Below are positions 1 to 10,708 of a stretch of DNA of 48,884 bases, piece after piece. Within the stretch, counting starts at the first letter, position 1. Every line of letters begins with the position of its first letter. The notes beneath the pieces are model-generated. The model was not told the DNA's origin, ran no database searches, and worked only from the letters and a program-made list of their open reading frames with translations. Source of the stretch: Actinomycetota bacterium (GTDB lineage Bacteria; Actinomycetota; Actinomycetes; Mycobacteriales; JACQDL01); NCBI GenBank assembly GCA_016201065.1, contig JACQDL010000036.1, forward strand, positions 1-48,884. The letters are read 5' to 3'. Position numbers and translations under genes: made by a program.

Positions 1-76
1 CCAACACAAAAGAATCAGACCGCTTCTTCCACCGCAGCAGCGAATCCCACTCGGCAGGCTCAACCTCGATGACCAT
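1..76 (-). CDS. N-terminal fragment of an unidentified gene (cut by window edge)
   Basis: The minus strand from an ATG at 76 is open to the window edge and reads 25 residues with natural composition (begins MVIEVEPAEWDSLL). The start lies 9 bases downstream of the stop of the regulator gene at 86-1411, so the two genes are probably co-transcribed. No strong Shine-Dalgarno is visible, which fits translation coupled to the upstream gene. Too little is present to assign a family; it may be the partner or target of the regulator. Confidence 0.5.
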   Translation of the reverse strand, partial: MVIEVEPAEWDSLLRWKKRSDSFVL

Positions 77-85
77 ATGACAATG

Positions 86-1411
86 CTACGCCAACCCGAG
101 AATATTCGAGAATCCGGTTTTGTTTAATGTTCGCCATAGCGTGCCAAGCACGTCTCGCCAGTCGCGAACAGACTCACTCTGTGACGATCCGATCAGTCTG
201 TCGAACTCGCGGGCGCGCGTGACAACGGTGAAGCTGAGGTAGGTGCGCGGGTCCAACAGCGCGGTAGACGCTATTCGACATGCCTCAAGCAGCTCGCCTT
301 CCTGAACGAAGGCGCTCGCCTGCTCGAACCGCACCAAGGCGGGCTCGGTCGTCTCGGTAAAGTCGTACATGCTGGTTGCGCGCTCGGCGGCGATCGAGGC
401 CGCGTCCGCATTGTTCAGCTCAACCCAGCCGCGCGCTTCGTAGAACGCAAGCCTTTCGGGCAGGAACGAGAAGATGCCGGGCTGCATAAGATCGGGCGGC
501 GATCGGTCGAGTGCTTGCTGTGCGTGTTCGATCGATTTCCGGAACGCACATGTCTCGCCGAGCATTGCGTGCGCCTTGGCGCGAAACCCCCAAAGCCAGG
601 CGATCGCGGGCGACGGGGCGTGTCTTGAGTCCAGTCGCGGCATCACGTTGCTCAGCACAGCGCGCGGATCGGGTGTGTACATCGGCAAATACGTGCTTCC
701 GGCCAGAGCGATATCGGCGAGATATTGATCGTCCGCCTCATTTGCGGACCGGAGGGCGATCCCGTACCACTGTCGAGCGAGGGCGAATTGGCCGACGTTG
801 AAGAGAATTTCGCCGAGCACTGTCGCGAACATCGCGCCACACCCGGCGAGTTCTCGTTGCATGGCGAGGGTTTGCTTCGTAGCGACGAGTTCCCGTATGT
901 TGCGGAACTGCGCGAGAGTTTCCTCTACTAGCGTCACAGGTGGGACTTGAACGACTCGGACTCCAAGATTCGCCGCGTCTCGCCGCAGTTCGATCAAGTG
1001 AGCGATGCTCGCAGAGCCACAATCCAGTGCAGAACGCATACGACTGGGTTCCGACCACAATCTCTCGACAAGTGACCCGGATGCTGCCGCGCTACTCAGG
1101 TGAAGCAGCTCTCGTCTGTTCGTGGTCGTCTCCTCTTCCGCCGTCACCCGCGGTTCAACCGCAGGTGAGAACAGCTCCGTGACGGTCCGGCCAGGGAACA
1201 TGCGTTCCAAGACGCGACAGTGGTCTGGATGGGGCTTAGTCTTCACCCGCCCAGACAGCCACCGCTGATATTGCTCACGACCTGGCGCCGTGCTCGACAG
1301 GATCGGATCAATGCGTCTGGCCACCTTGGCATACTCGCGGCAGAACGCGGTGTGCGACTGCATATGACACTCAGCAAGAAGAGCCTTGAGCAAGGTTCGC
1401 GGTCTTTCCAT
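86..1411 (-). CDS. Actinobacterial TPR-type transcriptional regulator (HTH-like N-terminus)
   Basis: A 441-aa cytosolic protein. The first ~75 residues have the form seen in a large actinobacterial family of XRE/TPR-like regulators, with a QYQRWLSG segment followed by a VLERMFPG segment that ends in ELF. The rest is helical and TPR-like (about residues 150-430). I chose the ATG at 1411, not the longer frame from 1591, because GGAGG lies 4 bases before it and the extra 60 residues read like untranslated arginine-rich sequence. Base composition is less GC-rich than the core genes, which suggests accessory DNA. Family members often sit beside small specialised operons and probably sense a ligand or peptide; the target here is unknown. 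Confidence 0.75.
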   Translation of the reverse strand: MERPRTLLKALLAECHMQSHTAFCREYAKVARRIDPILSSTAPGREQYQRWLSGRVKTKPHPDHCRVLERMFPGRTVTELFSPAVEPRVTAEEETTTNRRELLHLSSAAASGSLVERLWSEPSRMRSALDCGSASIAHLIELRRDAANLGVRVVQVPPVTLVEETLAQFRNIRELVATKQTLAMQRELAGCGAMFATVLGEILFNVGQFALARQWYGIALRSANEADDQYLADIALAGSTYLPMYTPDPRAVLSNVMPRLDSRHAPSPAIAWLWGFRAKAHAMLGETCAFRKSIEHAQQALDRSPPDLMQPGIFSFLPERLAFYEARGWVELNNADAASIAAERATSMYDFTETTEPALVRFEQASAFVQEGELLEACRIASTALLDPRTYLSFTVVTRAREFDRLIGSSQSESVRDWRDVLGTLWRTLNKTGFSNILGLA

Positions 1412-2342
1412 CGCACCTCCATCTCGAACGCCTCCGTGTCGATCCAGCGTATCTACGAGGACTCGCCGTTCAAGGTCATTTCGCCTCGGTTCATGCCTCA
1501 TGGCCAATATATGCCACCAAGAAGCCGCCAAGAAGACTCGCCGGCGGCGCGTCAACGCCGCTAGCACAACGCGCAAGGCAGAGGACATCAAGCCTCCCGG
1601 CGGCCGAGGTCGCGGTGGTGGCCAAACGCGTGAGTACCGTCCAGATCCGCGCCCGCGTCGCCACCCTCCGCGCCGGTGGGGTCTTCACCATCGCGACACC
1701 CACCGACCGGCGAACCGGGCTGGCCACGCCGAAGACACGCAGAAGACCGTGGGATTCCGTCGAAGCCAGGACCGGCGACACCGCGATGTCCACCCCCGAA
1801 CGACCAAGGTTGGCCGACCACATCACCACCACGTCGAACACCTGCGGAGCGGAGCCGACAGTGCCTACGGCCTTTGAACTGACGCACAGAAATCGATTCC
1901 GCAGCACTCAACCAGCGCGGCAGCCCGCAGCGACACCCGCACCGCGATGCCTTCGTTCGCGGTGCCTCCCGGAGCGGTGGGGCGGGCGGCGAACCCCCGA
2001 TGTCCGCCCACCCCACCCTCCACCCTTTCCATCGGACGCCCCGCAGGCGGACCGCGACCAACCTACCGCCACCTCTCGGAGGCGAACAGCGATCGATCGG
2101 CTGGAGGCTCCCTCTATCCGAACGCGGGTGCGCTGCGGACACGGGTGAACCCGAGGCGATGGGGTCGCAGGCCGTGTCGGAACTAGTCGTCGGGTCCGTG
2201 GCCAGCACCTCCCGCTCCGCGAGCCTCGGCACGGTCGGCGACTTGTCACAGCGTACGACGCCAGCGGGCCGACATCCGCACACGCAGATGCGGATGGGTC
2301 AAGAGACACAGCCGACGAACTCCGGCCGTAACGGAGGTTGAG
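1412..2342. other. Gene-poor stretch; possible remnant of a small accessory gene
   Basis: No reading frame here has convincing coding character on either strand. The best candidate is the plus frame from 1615 (a GTG with no clear ribosome binding site), which reads KRVSTVQIRARVATLRAGG and then FTIATPTDRRTGLAT before turning into low-quality sequence. This resembles the start of short hypothetical proteins of actinobacterial mobile elements, with a likely frameshift near 1735. The long minus-strand frames are arginine/proline-rich shadows. The regulator's promoter should lie just above 1411. The region looks like decayed accessory DNA. Confidence 0.3.
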
Positions 2343-4695
<2,353 letters not shown>

Positions 4696-4706
4696 CGGAC
4701 GTCCCC

Positions 4707-5681
4707 CTACCAGACCTCGCCCTGCGCCCGCAGCATCCGGCGGTAGGCGCTGGCGAAGACGAGCAGCAGGCTGAGGATGAGGACCCCATAGGTCGCCGCT
4801 CGCGCGATCTGGCCGTTGTAGAAGAGGTTGTAGGAGAAGGTGACCAGGATCTGGGTGTAGTCGTTGCTCCTGGTCAGCAGGAAGATCACCGGGAACATGT
4901 TGAACGTCCAGATCACGCCGAGCAGGATCACCGTGGCGCTGACGCTGCGCAGCCCCGGCAGGGTCACGTTGGTGAACTGTTGCCACGCCGAGGCGCCGTC
5001 GACCTCTGCGGCCTCGTACAGCTCCGGCGGGATGGTCTGCATGCCGCCCAGCAGCGCGACCATCATGAACGGCACGCCCAGCCAGACATTCACCGCGATC
5101 ACCGCGACCAGCGCCCAGTTCGACGGGCCGAGCCAGTCGATCGGGTCGAGCCCCACCAGCCCCATCGCCCGGTTGATCATGCCGTCGTTGCCGTTGAACA
5201 GGAACCGCCAGGCGAAGGCGGACACGAACGCCGGCACGGCCCACGGCAGGATCAGCAGGATCCGGTAGACCGACCTGCCGCGCAGCGGCCGGTTGAGCAT
5301 CATGGCCAGCCCCATGCCCAGCGTGTAGTGCAGCAGCACGCAGGAGCCGGTCCAGATCATGGTGCGCACCAGCACGGTCCAGAACGGGGTGCCGCTGCCG
5401 GTGAGGATGTCGAGGTAGTTGCGCACCCCCACGCCGACCGACCGGTCCGGCTGCCCGAACAGCGGGTTGCCGAGGTTGCGCACGGTGGCGTCGGTGAGCG
5501 ACAGCCGGATGCCCTCGATGAGCGGGTAGAGCACCAGCACCACGAGCACCAGGACGACCGGGGCGATCATCGCCCAGGCGTACCAGTGCCGGTCCCAGCT
5601 CCGGCGCAGCCAGCTCCGGCCGCCGCGGCCGGCCGGCCGGTGCAGCACCGCCCGGCTGGCCGGGCTCGTGATGCTGGTCAT
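4707..5681 (-). CDS. Carbohydrate ABC transporter permease, MalF type
   Basis: A 324-aa permease. A basic N-terminus is followed by the first membrane span (about residues 37-57), a periplasmic segment, and further spans with the EAA loop reading PPELYEAAEVDGASAWQQF. This is the usual CUT1 MalF/LacF architecture, without the long P2 loop of enterobacterial MalF. The start ATG 5681 has a GAGGAG site 6 bases upstream. It lies 77 bases behind the binding-protein gene, with a hairpin in the gap, and forms the pore with the MalG-type permease. Confidence 0.9.
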   Translation of the reverse strand: MTSITSPASRAVLHRPAGRGGRSWLRRSWDRHWYAWAMIAPVVLVLVVLVLYPLIEGIRLSLTDATVRNLGNPLFGQPDRSVGVGVRNYLDILTGSGTPFWTVLVRTMIWTGSCVLLHYTLGMGLAMMLNRPLRGRSVYRILLILPWAVPAFVSAFAWRFLFNGNDGMINRAMGLVGLDPIDWLGPSNWALVAVIAVNVWLGVPFMMVALLGGMQTIPPELYEAAEVDGASAWQQFTNVTLPGLRSVSATVILLGVIWTFNMFPVIFLLTRSNDYTQILVTFSYNLFYNGQIARAATYGVLILSLLLVFASAYRRMLRAQGEVW

Positions 5682-5712
5682 CGCGCGCTCCTCGCGGTGG
5701 GCCGGCGGGTCA

Positions 5713-5748
5713 GGCCCGGGAAGCCCCGTACCGGCGGCTTCCCGGGCC
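5713..5748 (-). promoter_or_regulatory. Intercistronic hairpin between binding protein and permeases
   Basis: A perfect 13-bp inverted repeat, GGCCCGGGAAGCC (5713-5725) and GGCTTCCCGGGCC (5736-5748), has a 10-base loop. It sits in the 77-base gap between the binding-protein and MalF-type genes. Such structures in sugar-transport operons usually stabilise or partly terminate the upstream mRNA so the binding protein is made in excess. That role is inferred. Confidence 0.7.
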
Positions 5749-5758
5749 CGGACGGGCG

Positions 5759-7069
5759 TCAGCCGATGGTGTAGTCGGTGACGACCGATGACTTCCAGGT
5801 GCGGGCCACGGCGTCCAGCGCGTTCTGCGCCGCCTTCGCGTCCTTGGCGTTCTTCACGGCCTTCGGGTACTCCGCGTCCAGCGCGGCGAACAGCCCGCCG
5901 CCCTCGGGGATCCACGGCCGCGCGGTCGCCCCGGCCATGATCTCCTTGAACGCCGCCACCTGCGGGTTGGCCTGCACGTCGGGGAGGTCGTAGGCGGACT
6001 TCCGGGTCGGCAGCAGGCCGAGCTGTTTGGCCAGGAAGGCCTGGTTCTCCGCCGAGTCCATCCAGGTGATGAACTCCACCGCCGCCGCGGTGCTCGCTGA
6101 CTTGCTGTAGACCACGTAGTTGTGGCCACCGACCGGGGAGCCGCGCTTGCCCGAGCTGCCGGCCGGGGTCGGCGCGATACCGAGGTTGGTGCCGTCGGTG
6201 AACAGCGGGCTGCTCTTGATGTTCTTCAGCTCCCACGGCCCGGTGGTGATCATCGCGGCCTTGCCGGTCTTGAACGCGGTCATCATGTTGTTGTAGGCGT
6301 CGGAGGTGGCGTCCGCCTTGACCGAGCCGGCCTTGACCAGGTCGAGCGCATCCTGCAGCCCCCTGACCGCATCGGGTGAGCTGACCGTGATCTTCTTCTC
6401 CGCCGCGTTCAGCAGGTCGCCGCCCTCGGAGTAGAGGAACGGGAGCAGGAAGTAGCCCTGGGCGTTGAGGTAGTACGCATCCGAGCCCGGGTTCGCGCTC
6501 TTGATCTTCGCTGCGGCGGTCTGGAGCTCCGCCCACGTGGTCGGGGGCTGCACGCCGGCCTTCGTCAGCATCGCCTTGTTGTAGAGCAGTGCCGGCGCGT
6601 CGGTGACCTGCGGGATCCCGTACACCTTGCCGTCGAGCTGGTTGCTCGACAGCGGGGTGGGCAGGAAGTCGCTGGTGTCGCCGACCGCGCTGGTGAGGTC
6701 GGCCAGGTAGCCGAGCGAGGCGAAGTCAGGGGTCCAGGCCACCTCGGAACGCAGCACGTCCGGTGCCCCGGAGTTGCTCTGCGCGGCGGTGCGGAACTTC
6801 TCCTGCGCCTGGTCGAACGGCACGGTGACGTAGTTGACCTTGATCTTCGGGTGGCTCGCCTCGAACTTGGCCACTAACTGCTTGAACGACGGCGCCTCGT
6901 TGGTGGCGTCACTGGTGTCCCAGAACGTGACGGTGCCCTCGGCCTGGCCGGTGGCCGTCGTCTGGGCCGGCGCCCCGCCGCCGGTCCCGCTCTTGCCGCC
7001 ACCGCACGCCGCCAGGGTCACCGCGCCAGCGAGACCGAGCGCGAGCCAGCCCAGCCGCTTGATCTGCAT
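5759..7069 (-). CDS. Extracellular sugar-binding lipoprotein of ABC importer
   Basis: A 436-aa solute-binding protein of family 1 (maltose-binding-like). The N-terminus is a lipoprotein signal with lipobox LAAC and modified Cys22, followed by a Gly/Ser/Thr linker. The mature part shows typical features: VTFWDTSDATNEAP near the start, a YGIPQVTDAPALLYNK segment, and a GKAAMITTGPWELKN segment. The start ATG 7069 has GGAGG 9 bases upstream; the longer frame to 7240 runs through the operator region and is rejected. It delivers substrate to the two permeases downstream and is divergent from the LacI gene. Confidence 0.92.
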   Translation of the reverse strand: MQIKRLGWLALGLAGAVTLAACGGGKSGTGGGAPAQTTATGQAEGTVTFWDTSDATNEAPSFKQLVAKFEASHPKIKVNYVTVPFDQAQEKFRTAAQSNSGAPDVLRSEVAWTPDFASLGYLADLTSAVGDTSDFLPTPLSSNQLDGKVYGIPQVTDAPALLYNKAMLTKAGVQPPTTWAELQTAAAKIKSANPGSDAYYLNAQGYFLLPFLYSEGGDLLNAAEKKITVSSPDAVRGLQDALDLVKAGSVKADATSDAYNNMMTAFKTGKAAMITTGPWELKNIKSSPLFTDGTNLGIAPTPAGSSGKRGSPVGGHNYVVYSKSASTAAAVEFITWMDSAENQAFLAKQLGLLPTRKSAYDLPDVQANPQVAAFKEIMAGATARPWIPEGGGLFAALDAEYPKAVKNAKDAKAAQNALDAVARTWKSSVVTDYTIG

Positions 7070-7172
7070 CGATACTGCCCTCCCGTCCGCAAGCCGCCCG
7101 CCACACGCACGGCCGCCGGGCGAGTTGCACAGCCCGGCACCGAGGGCTTGCGGAGCGTGTGGGGCTTGCCTC

Positions 7173-7188
7173 CTGCAAACTCTTGCAG
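7173..7188. promoter_or_regulatory. LacI-family operator (perfect palindrome)
   Basis: The sequence CTGCAAACTCTTGCAG is a perfect 6-4-6 inverted repeat in the intergenic region between the divergent binding-protein and lacI-type genes. Its TGCAA half-sites and central spacing match operators of MalR/CcpA-like LacI regulators in actinobacteria. A second, nearly identical site lies at 7280. Binding by the adjacent regulator is inferred. Confidence 0.7.
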
Positions 7189-7279
7189 GCCTTGCGGGCC
7201 AGATTCGACCCTGCTTGCCCTGTTGGGTCAAGCAGTTCACGGAAACTTGTCGGTAACGTTATGGCCGCCTTCGTACGGC

Positions 7280-7295
7280 CTGCAAAGACTTGCGG
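7280..7295. promoter_or_regulatory. Second LacI-family operator (near-palindrome)
   Basis: The sequence CTGCAAAGACTTGCGG has the same 6-4-6 layout as the site at 7173-7188, with one mismatch in the right half. The two sites are 107 bases apart start to start, about ten helical turns. The second is 70 bases before the regulator's ATG, so it may serve autoregulation. Confidence 0.55.
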
Positions 7296-7365
7296 GCTTA
7301 CGGCACGATGGTCGGACGGCGCGACGGGCGCCGCGGACGGATGCACGCGCAGAAGGAGGGGCACC

Positions 7366-8391
7366 ATGTCCGGCCTCGCCGAGATCGCGGCCGCCGCCGG
7401 GGTGAGCATCTCCACCGTCAGCCGGGTGCTCAACCGCCGCGGTGGCGTCAACGACGCGACCCGACGCCGGGTGCTGGCCGTGCTGGCCGACCTGCCGTAC
7501 ACCTCGCGTGGCGTCGGTGCGCTACAGCGCACCGGGGTCATCGCCCTGCTGGTGCCGGAGCTGTCCAACCCGGTGTTCCCCGCCTTCGCCGAGGCGCTGG
7601 AGACCTGGGCCGCCCGTCGCGGCTACTCCTCGGTGCTGTGCAACACCCGGTCGGCGAGCATGCGCGAGGAGGGGTACGTCCGGATGCTGCTGGCCCGCGG
7701 CATCGAGGGCATGGTCTTCGTCTCGCCGGAGTGCACCGACTCGGCGGCCTCGCACGACCACTACCTGCGCCTGGTCGACGAGGGCGTGCACATGGTGCTC
7801 GTCAACGGCACCCTGCCCGCGCTGGACGTGCCGTCGGTCTCGGTCGACGAGCAGGTCGCCGGGTATGCCGCCGCCCGGCACCTGATCCAGCTCGGGCACC
7901 GGCGGATCGGGTTCGTGTCCGGCCCGGCCCGGTCGATGCCGAGCCGGGCGAAGGCGGCCGGCTGGCAGCTCGCGCTGGAGGGCGCGGGACTCGACGCCGA
8001 TCCCGCGCTGGTCGCGCACGCGCCGTACGGCGCGACGGGCGGCGCGCTGGCCGCGGGCCGCCTGCTGGAGTTGCCGCACCCGCCGACCGGCGTGATCTGC
8101 TCCTCGGACCTGATGGCGATCGGCGCGCTCAGCGAGGCGCAACGGCGCGGCCTGCGGGTGCCGCAGGAGCTGTCGGTGGTCGGCTTCGACGACATCCCGA
8201 TGGCGCAGCACGTGGCACCGGGACTCACCACCCTGGCCCAACCGATCACGGAGATCGCCCGGGCGGCGATCGACGGGCTGATCACCGCGATGGAGGGCGC
8301 CGGCGCCGGATCGGCTCATGCCCGGGTCTTCCGCCCCCGGCTCGTGGTCCGCGAGTCGACCGGACCGCACGGTGCGCCCGCAGGAATTTAG
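7366..8391 (+). CDS. LacI-family transcriptional regulator
   Basis: A 341-aa repressor. The helix-turn-helix and hinge are at the N-terminus (GLAEIAAAAGVSISTVSRVL), followed by a periplasmic-binding-protein-like ligand domain with the conserved C-terminal stretch VVGFDDIPMAQHVAPGLTT. The start ATG 7366 follows AAGGAGG closely; the upstream in-frame extension lacks the HTH start and crosses both operators. It is divergent from the sugar importer and very likely represses it until the transported sugar or a derivative binds. It may also affect the ATPase gene at 9456-10595. Confidence 0.92.
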   Translation: MSGLAEIAAAAGVSISTVSRVLNRRGGVNDATRRRVLAVLADLPYTSRGVGALQRTGVIALLVPELSNPVFPAFAEALETWAARRGYSSVLCNTRSASMREEGYVRMLLARGIEGMVFVSPECTDSAASHDHYLRLVDEGVHMVLVNGTLPALDVPSVSVDEQVAGYAAARHLIQLGHRRIGFVSGPARSMPSRAKAAGWQLALEGAGLDADPALVAHAPYGATGGALAAGRLLELPHPPTGVICSSDLMAIGALSEAQRRGLRVPQELSVVGFDDIPMAQHVAPGLTTLAQPITEIARAAIDGLITAMEGAGAGSAHARVFRPRLVVRESTGPHGAPAGI

Positions 8392-8419
8392 TAGAATTCA
8401 CAACGGTTCACGGTGAACC
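8392..8419 (+). promoter_or_regulatory. Putative pirin promoter with palindromic operator
   Basis: A -10-like TAGAAT is at 8392-8397, directly after the lacI-type stop codon. The 15-base palindrome GGTTCACGGTGAACC is at 8405-8419, ending 16 bases before the pirin ATG. A palindrome over the probable transcription start is a typical repressor site. The binding protein is unknown, and the site does not match the TGCAA operators upstream. Confidence 0.5.
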
Positions 8420-8435
8420 GAGCGAAGGGCGTCCC

Positions 8436-9422
8436 ATGCCGGCCATCACTGTTCCCGACCTGACCACGCTGACCCGGCTGCCCGGGGTCGAGGCGGCAGC
8501 GGTCAGACCCCGCCCCACCCGCACCGTGACCGACGCGCCGAGCGGGTACGAGGGCGAGGGGTTCCCGGTCCGCCGCGCGTTCGCCGGGGTGGACCTGTCC
8601 CTGCTGGACCCGTTCGTGCATCTCGACCAGATGGGCGAGGTGGACTACGCGCCGGGCGAGCCGAAGGGCACCGCGTGGCACCCGCACCGGGGGTTCGAGA
8701 CCGTCACCTACATGATCGACGGCACCTTCGAGCACGCCGACTCGCATGGCGGCGGCGGTGTGATCACCAACGGTGACACCCAGTGGATGACGGCCGGCGC
8801 GGGGATCCTGCACATCGAGAAGCCGCCGGAGGAGCTGGTCGCCAGCGGTGGTCTGTTCCACGGCACGCAGCTGTGGGTGAACCTGCCCCGGGCCCAGAAG
8901 TGGGCGGCCCCCCGCTACCAGGACCTGCGCGCCGGGACGGTCGCGCTGCTCGCCTCGCCGGACGCCGGCGCCCTGGTCCGGGTCATCGCCGGTGAGGTCG
9001 CCGGGCACCGCGGCCCCGGCTCGACGTACACCCCGATCAACCTCGTGCACGCCACCCTCGCCCCCGCCGCCCGGCTGGAGCTGCCCTGGCCGACGGAGTT
9101 CAACGCGCTGGCCTACGTGCTCGCCGGCGCCGGCACGGTCGGCCCGGAGCGGCGCCCGATCCGGGCCGGCCAGCTCGCGGTCTTCGGCCCCGGCGACACG
9201 ATCACCGTCGCCGCCCGCGCCGGCCAGGACGGCCACACCCCGAGCCTGGAGGTGCTGCTCCTCGGCGGTCGGCCGATCCGGGAGCCGGTCGCGTGGGCCG
9301 GCCCGTTCGTGATGAACACCCGCAGCGAGGTCGTGGCGGCGTTCGAGGACTACCAGCAGGGACGGATGGGCCAGATCCCGGCGGTGCACGGCGCACCGAC
9401 CGAGGTCGTCGAGTCGAGCTGA
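8436..9422 (+). CDS. Pirin family protein (bicupin)
   Basis: A 328-aa bicupin. The metal-binding residues of pirins are present: H82 and H84 in WHPHRGFETVTY, then H126 and E128 in GILHIEKP. Known pirins are cytosolic iron proteins; some have quercetin dioxygenase activity and others modulate metabolic enzymes or stress regulation. Length is normal. It begins 44 bases after the lacI-type stop with its own apparent promoter. No clear functional link with the sugar importer is visible. Confidence 0.9.
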   Translation: MPAITVPDLTTLTRLPGVEAAAVRPRPTRTVTDAPSGYEGEGFPVRRAFAGVDLSLLDPFVHLDQMGEVDYAPGEPKGTAWHPHRGFETVTYMIDGTFEHADSHGGGGVITNGDTQWMTAGAGILHIEKPPEELVASGGLFHGTQLWVNLPRAQKWAAPRYQDLRAGTVALLASPDAGALVRVIAGEVAGHRGPGSTYTPINLVHATLAPAARLELPWPTEFNALAYVLAGAGTVGPERRPIRAGQLAVFGPGDTITVAARAGQDGHTPSLEVLLLGGRPIREPVAWAGPFVMNTRSEVVAAFEDYQQGRMGQIPAVHGAPTEVVESS

Positions 9423-9455
9423 CCGGCAGCCGAGCGGCCCAGCCGGGCAGCCGGC

Positions 9456-10595
9456 TCAGCCGGGCAGCCGGCCGCCGGTGGCCGCGTCGAAGAGGTGGAC
9501 CGAGCCGGGTTGCGGACGCAGCCCGATCCGCTCCGCCCGCCGGAACGGCGACATGCCCGGGACCCGGACGGTCAGCGTCGGCGGCGCGGTCTCCGACTCC
9601 GACTCCGCAGACTCGGCGGACTCCGCGGACTCGGCGCCGCCGAGCAGCGCCACGGTGGTGGAGCAGAACAGGAACTGGTCGCTGCCGAGCTCCTCGACGA
9701 CCTCGATGGTCACCGGCAGCCCCTCCTCGGCCGAGGTGACCTCCCACCCCTCGGGGCGCACCCCCACGACCACCTGGTCCCCGGTCAGGGCGGCCCGCTG
9801 GGCTGGGGTGAGCGGGATGGCCTGGCCACCCACGACCGCGCCATCGGCTCCGACCGAGGTCGGCAGGAGGTTCATCGCCGGCGAACCGATGAAGCCGGCC
9901 ACGAACAGGTTCACCGGCCTGCCGTAGAGCCCGATCGGCGTGTCGCACTGCTGCAGCAGGCCGTCCCGCAGCACGGCGACCCGGTCCCCCATGGTCATCG
10001 CCTCGACCTGGTCGTGTGTGACGTAGATCGTGGTGACCGCCAGCCGCCGCTGCAGCGAGGCGATCTGGGTGCGGGTCTGCACCCGCAGCTTGGCGTCGAG
10101 GTTCGACAGCGGCTCATCCATGCAGAACACCTGCGGGCGCCGGACGATGGCCCGCCCCATGGCGACCCGCTGCCGCTGGCCGCCGGACAGCTTCGCCGGC
10201 TTGCGGTCCAGGAACGGCTCCAGGTCGAGCAGCCGCGCCGCCTCGTGGACCCGCTCGACCCGCTCCGCCTTCGGCACCCGCTTGATCTTCAGGTGGAAGC
10301 CGATGTTCTCGGCGACGGTCATGTGCGGGTACAGGGCGTAGCTCTGGAAGACCATCGCGATGTCCCGGTCCTTCGGTGCCAGCTCGGTGACGTCCCGGTC
10401 GCCGATCCACACCTCGCCCTGGTCGACCCCTTCGAGCCCGGCGAGCATCCGCAGCGTCGTCGACTTGCCGCAGCCGGACGGCCCGACCAGGACCAGGAAC
10501 TCGCCGTCCTGGACGTCCAGCTCCAACCGGTCCACCGCCGGCCGCTCGGTACCGGGGTAGAGCCGGGTGGCCTGCCGGAATGACACCGTTGCCAT
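9456..10595 (-). CDS. Sugar ABC transporter ATP-binding protein (MsmK/UgpC type)
   Basis: A 379-aa ATPase. Walker A GPSGCGKST is at residues 38-46, signature LSGGQRQ, Walker B with MDEPLSNLD, and H-loop TIYVTHD. A C-terminal regulatory TOBE/MOP region begins near residue 240. MsmK-type ATPases energise several CUT1 importers, and this one probably serves the permeases at 3787-5681. An unusual Ser/Ala/Glu-repeat insert (about residues 321-337) lies inside the regulatory domain. Start ATG 10595; the upstream in-frame ATG at 10679 lacks an ATPase-like N-terminus. Confidence 0.92.
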   Translation of the reverse strand: MATVSFRQATRLYPGTERPAVDRLELDVQDGEFLVLVGPSGCGKSTTLRMLAGLEGVDQGEVWIGDRDVTELAPKDRDIAMVFQSYALYPHMTVAENIGFHLKIKRVPKAERVERVHEAARLLDLEPFLDRKPAKLSGGQRQRVAMGRAIVRRPQVFCMDEPLSNLDAKLRVQTRTQIASLQRRLAVTTIYVTHDQVEAMTMGDRVAVLRDGLLQQCDTPIGLYGRPVNLFVAGFIGSPAMNLLPTSVGADGAVVGGQAIPLTPAQRAALTGDQVVVGVRPEGWEVTSAEEGLPVTIEVVEELGSDQFLFCSTTVALLGGAESAESAESAESESETAPPTLTVRVPGMSPFRRAERIGLRPQPGSVHLFDAATGGRLPG

Positions 10596-10708
10596 CTGCG
10601 ATCCCTTCTCCGTCGCCGCACAGAGGGTACGACCCGCGACGAACCGTCCGTGCGGGGACAGGCGAGAAAATCGCCCCACACCCGACCCGGGTCGGTCCCG
10701 GTCCCGGC

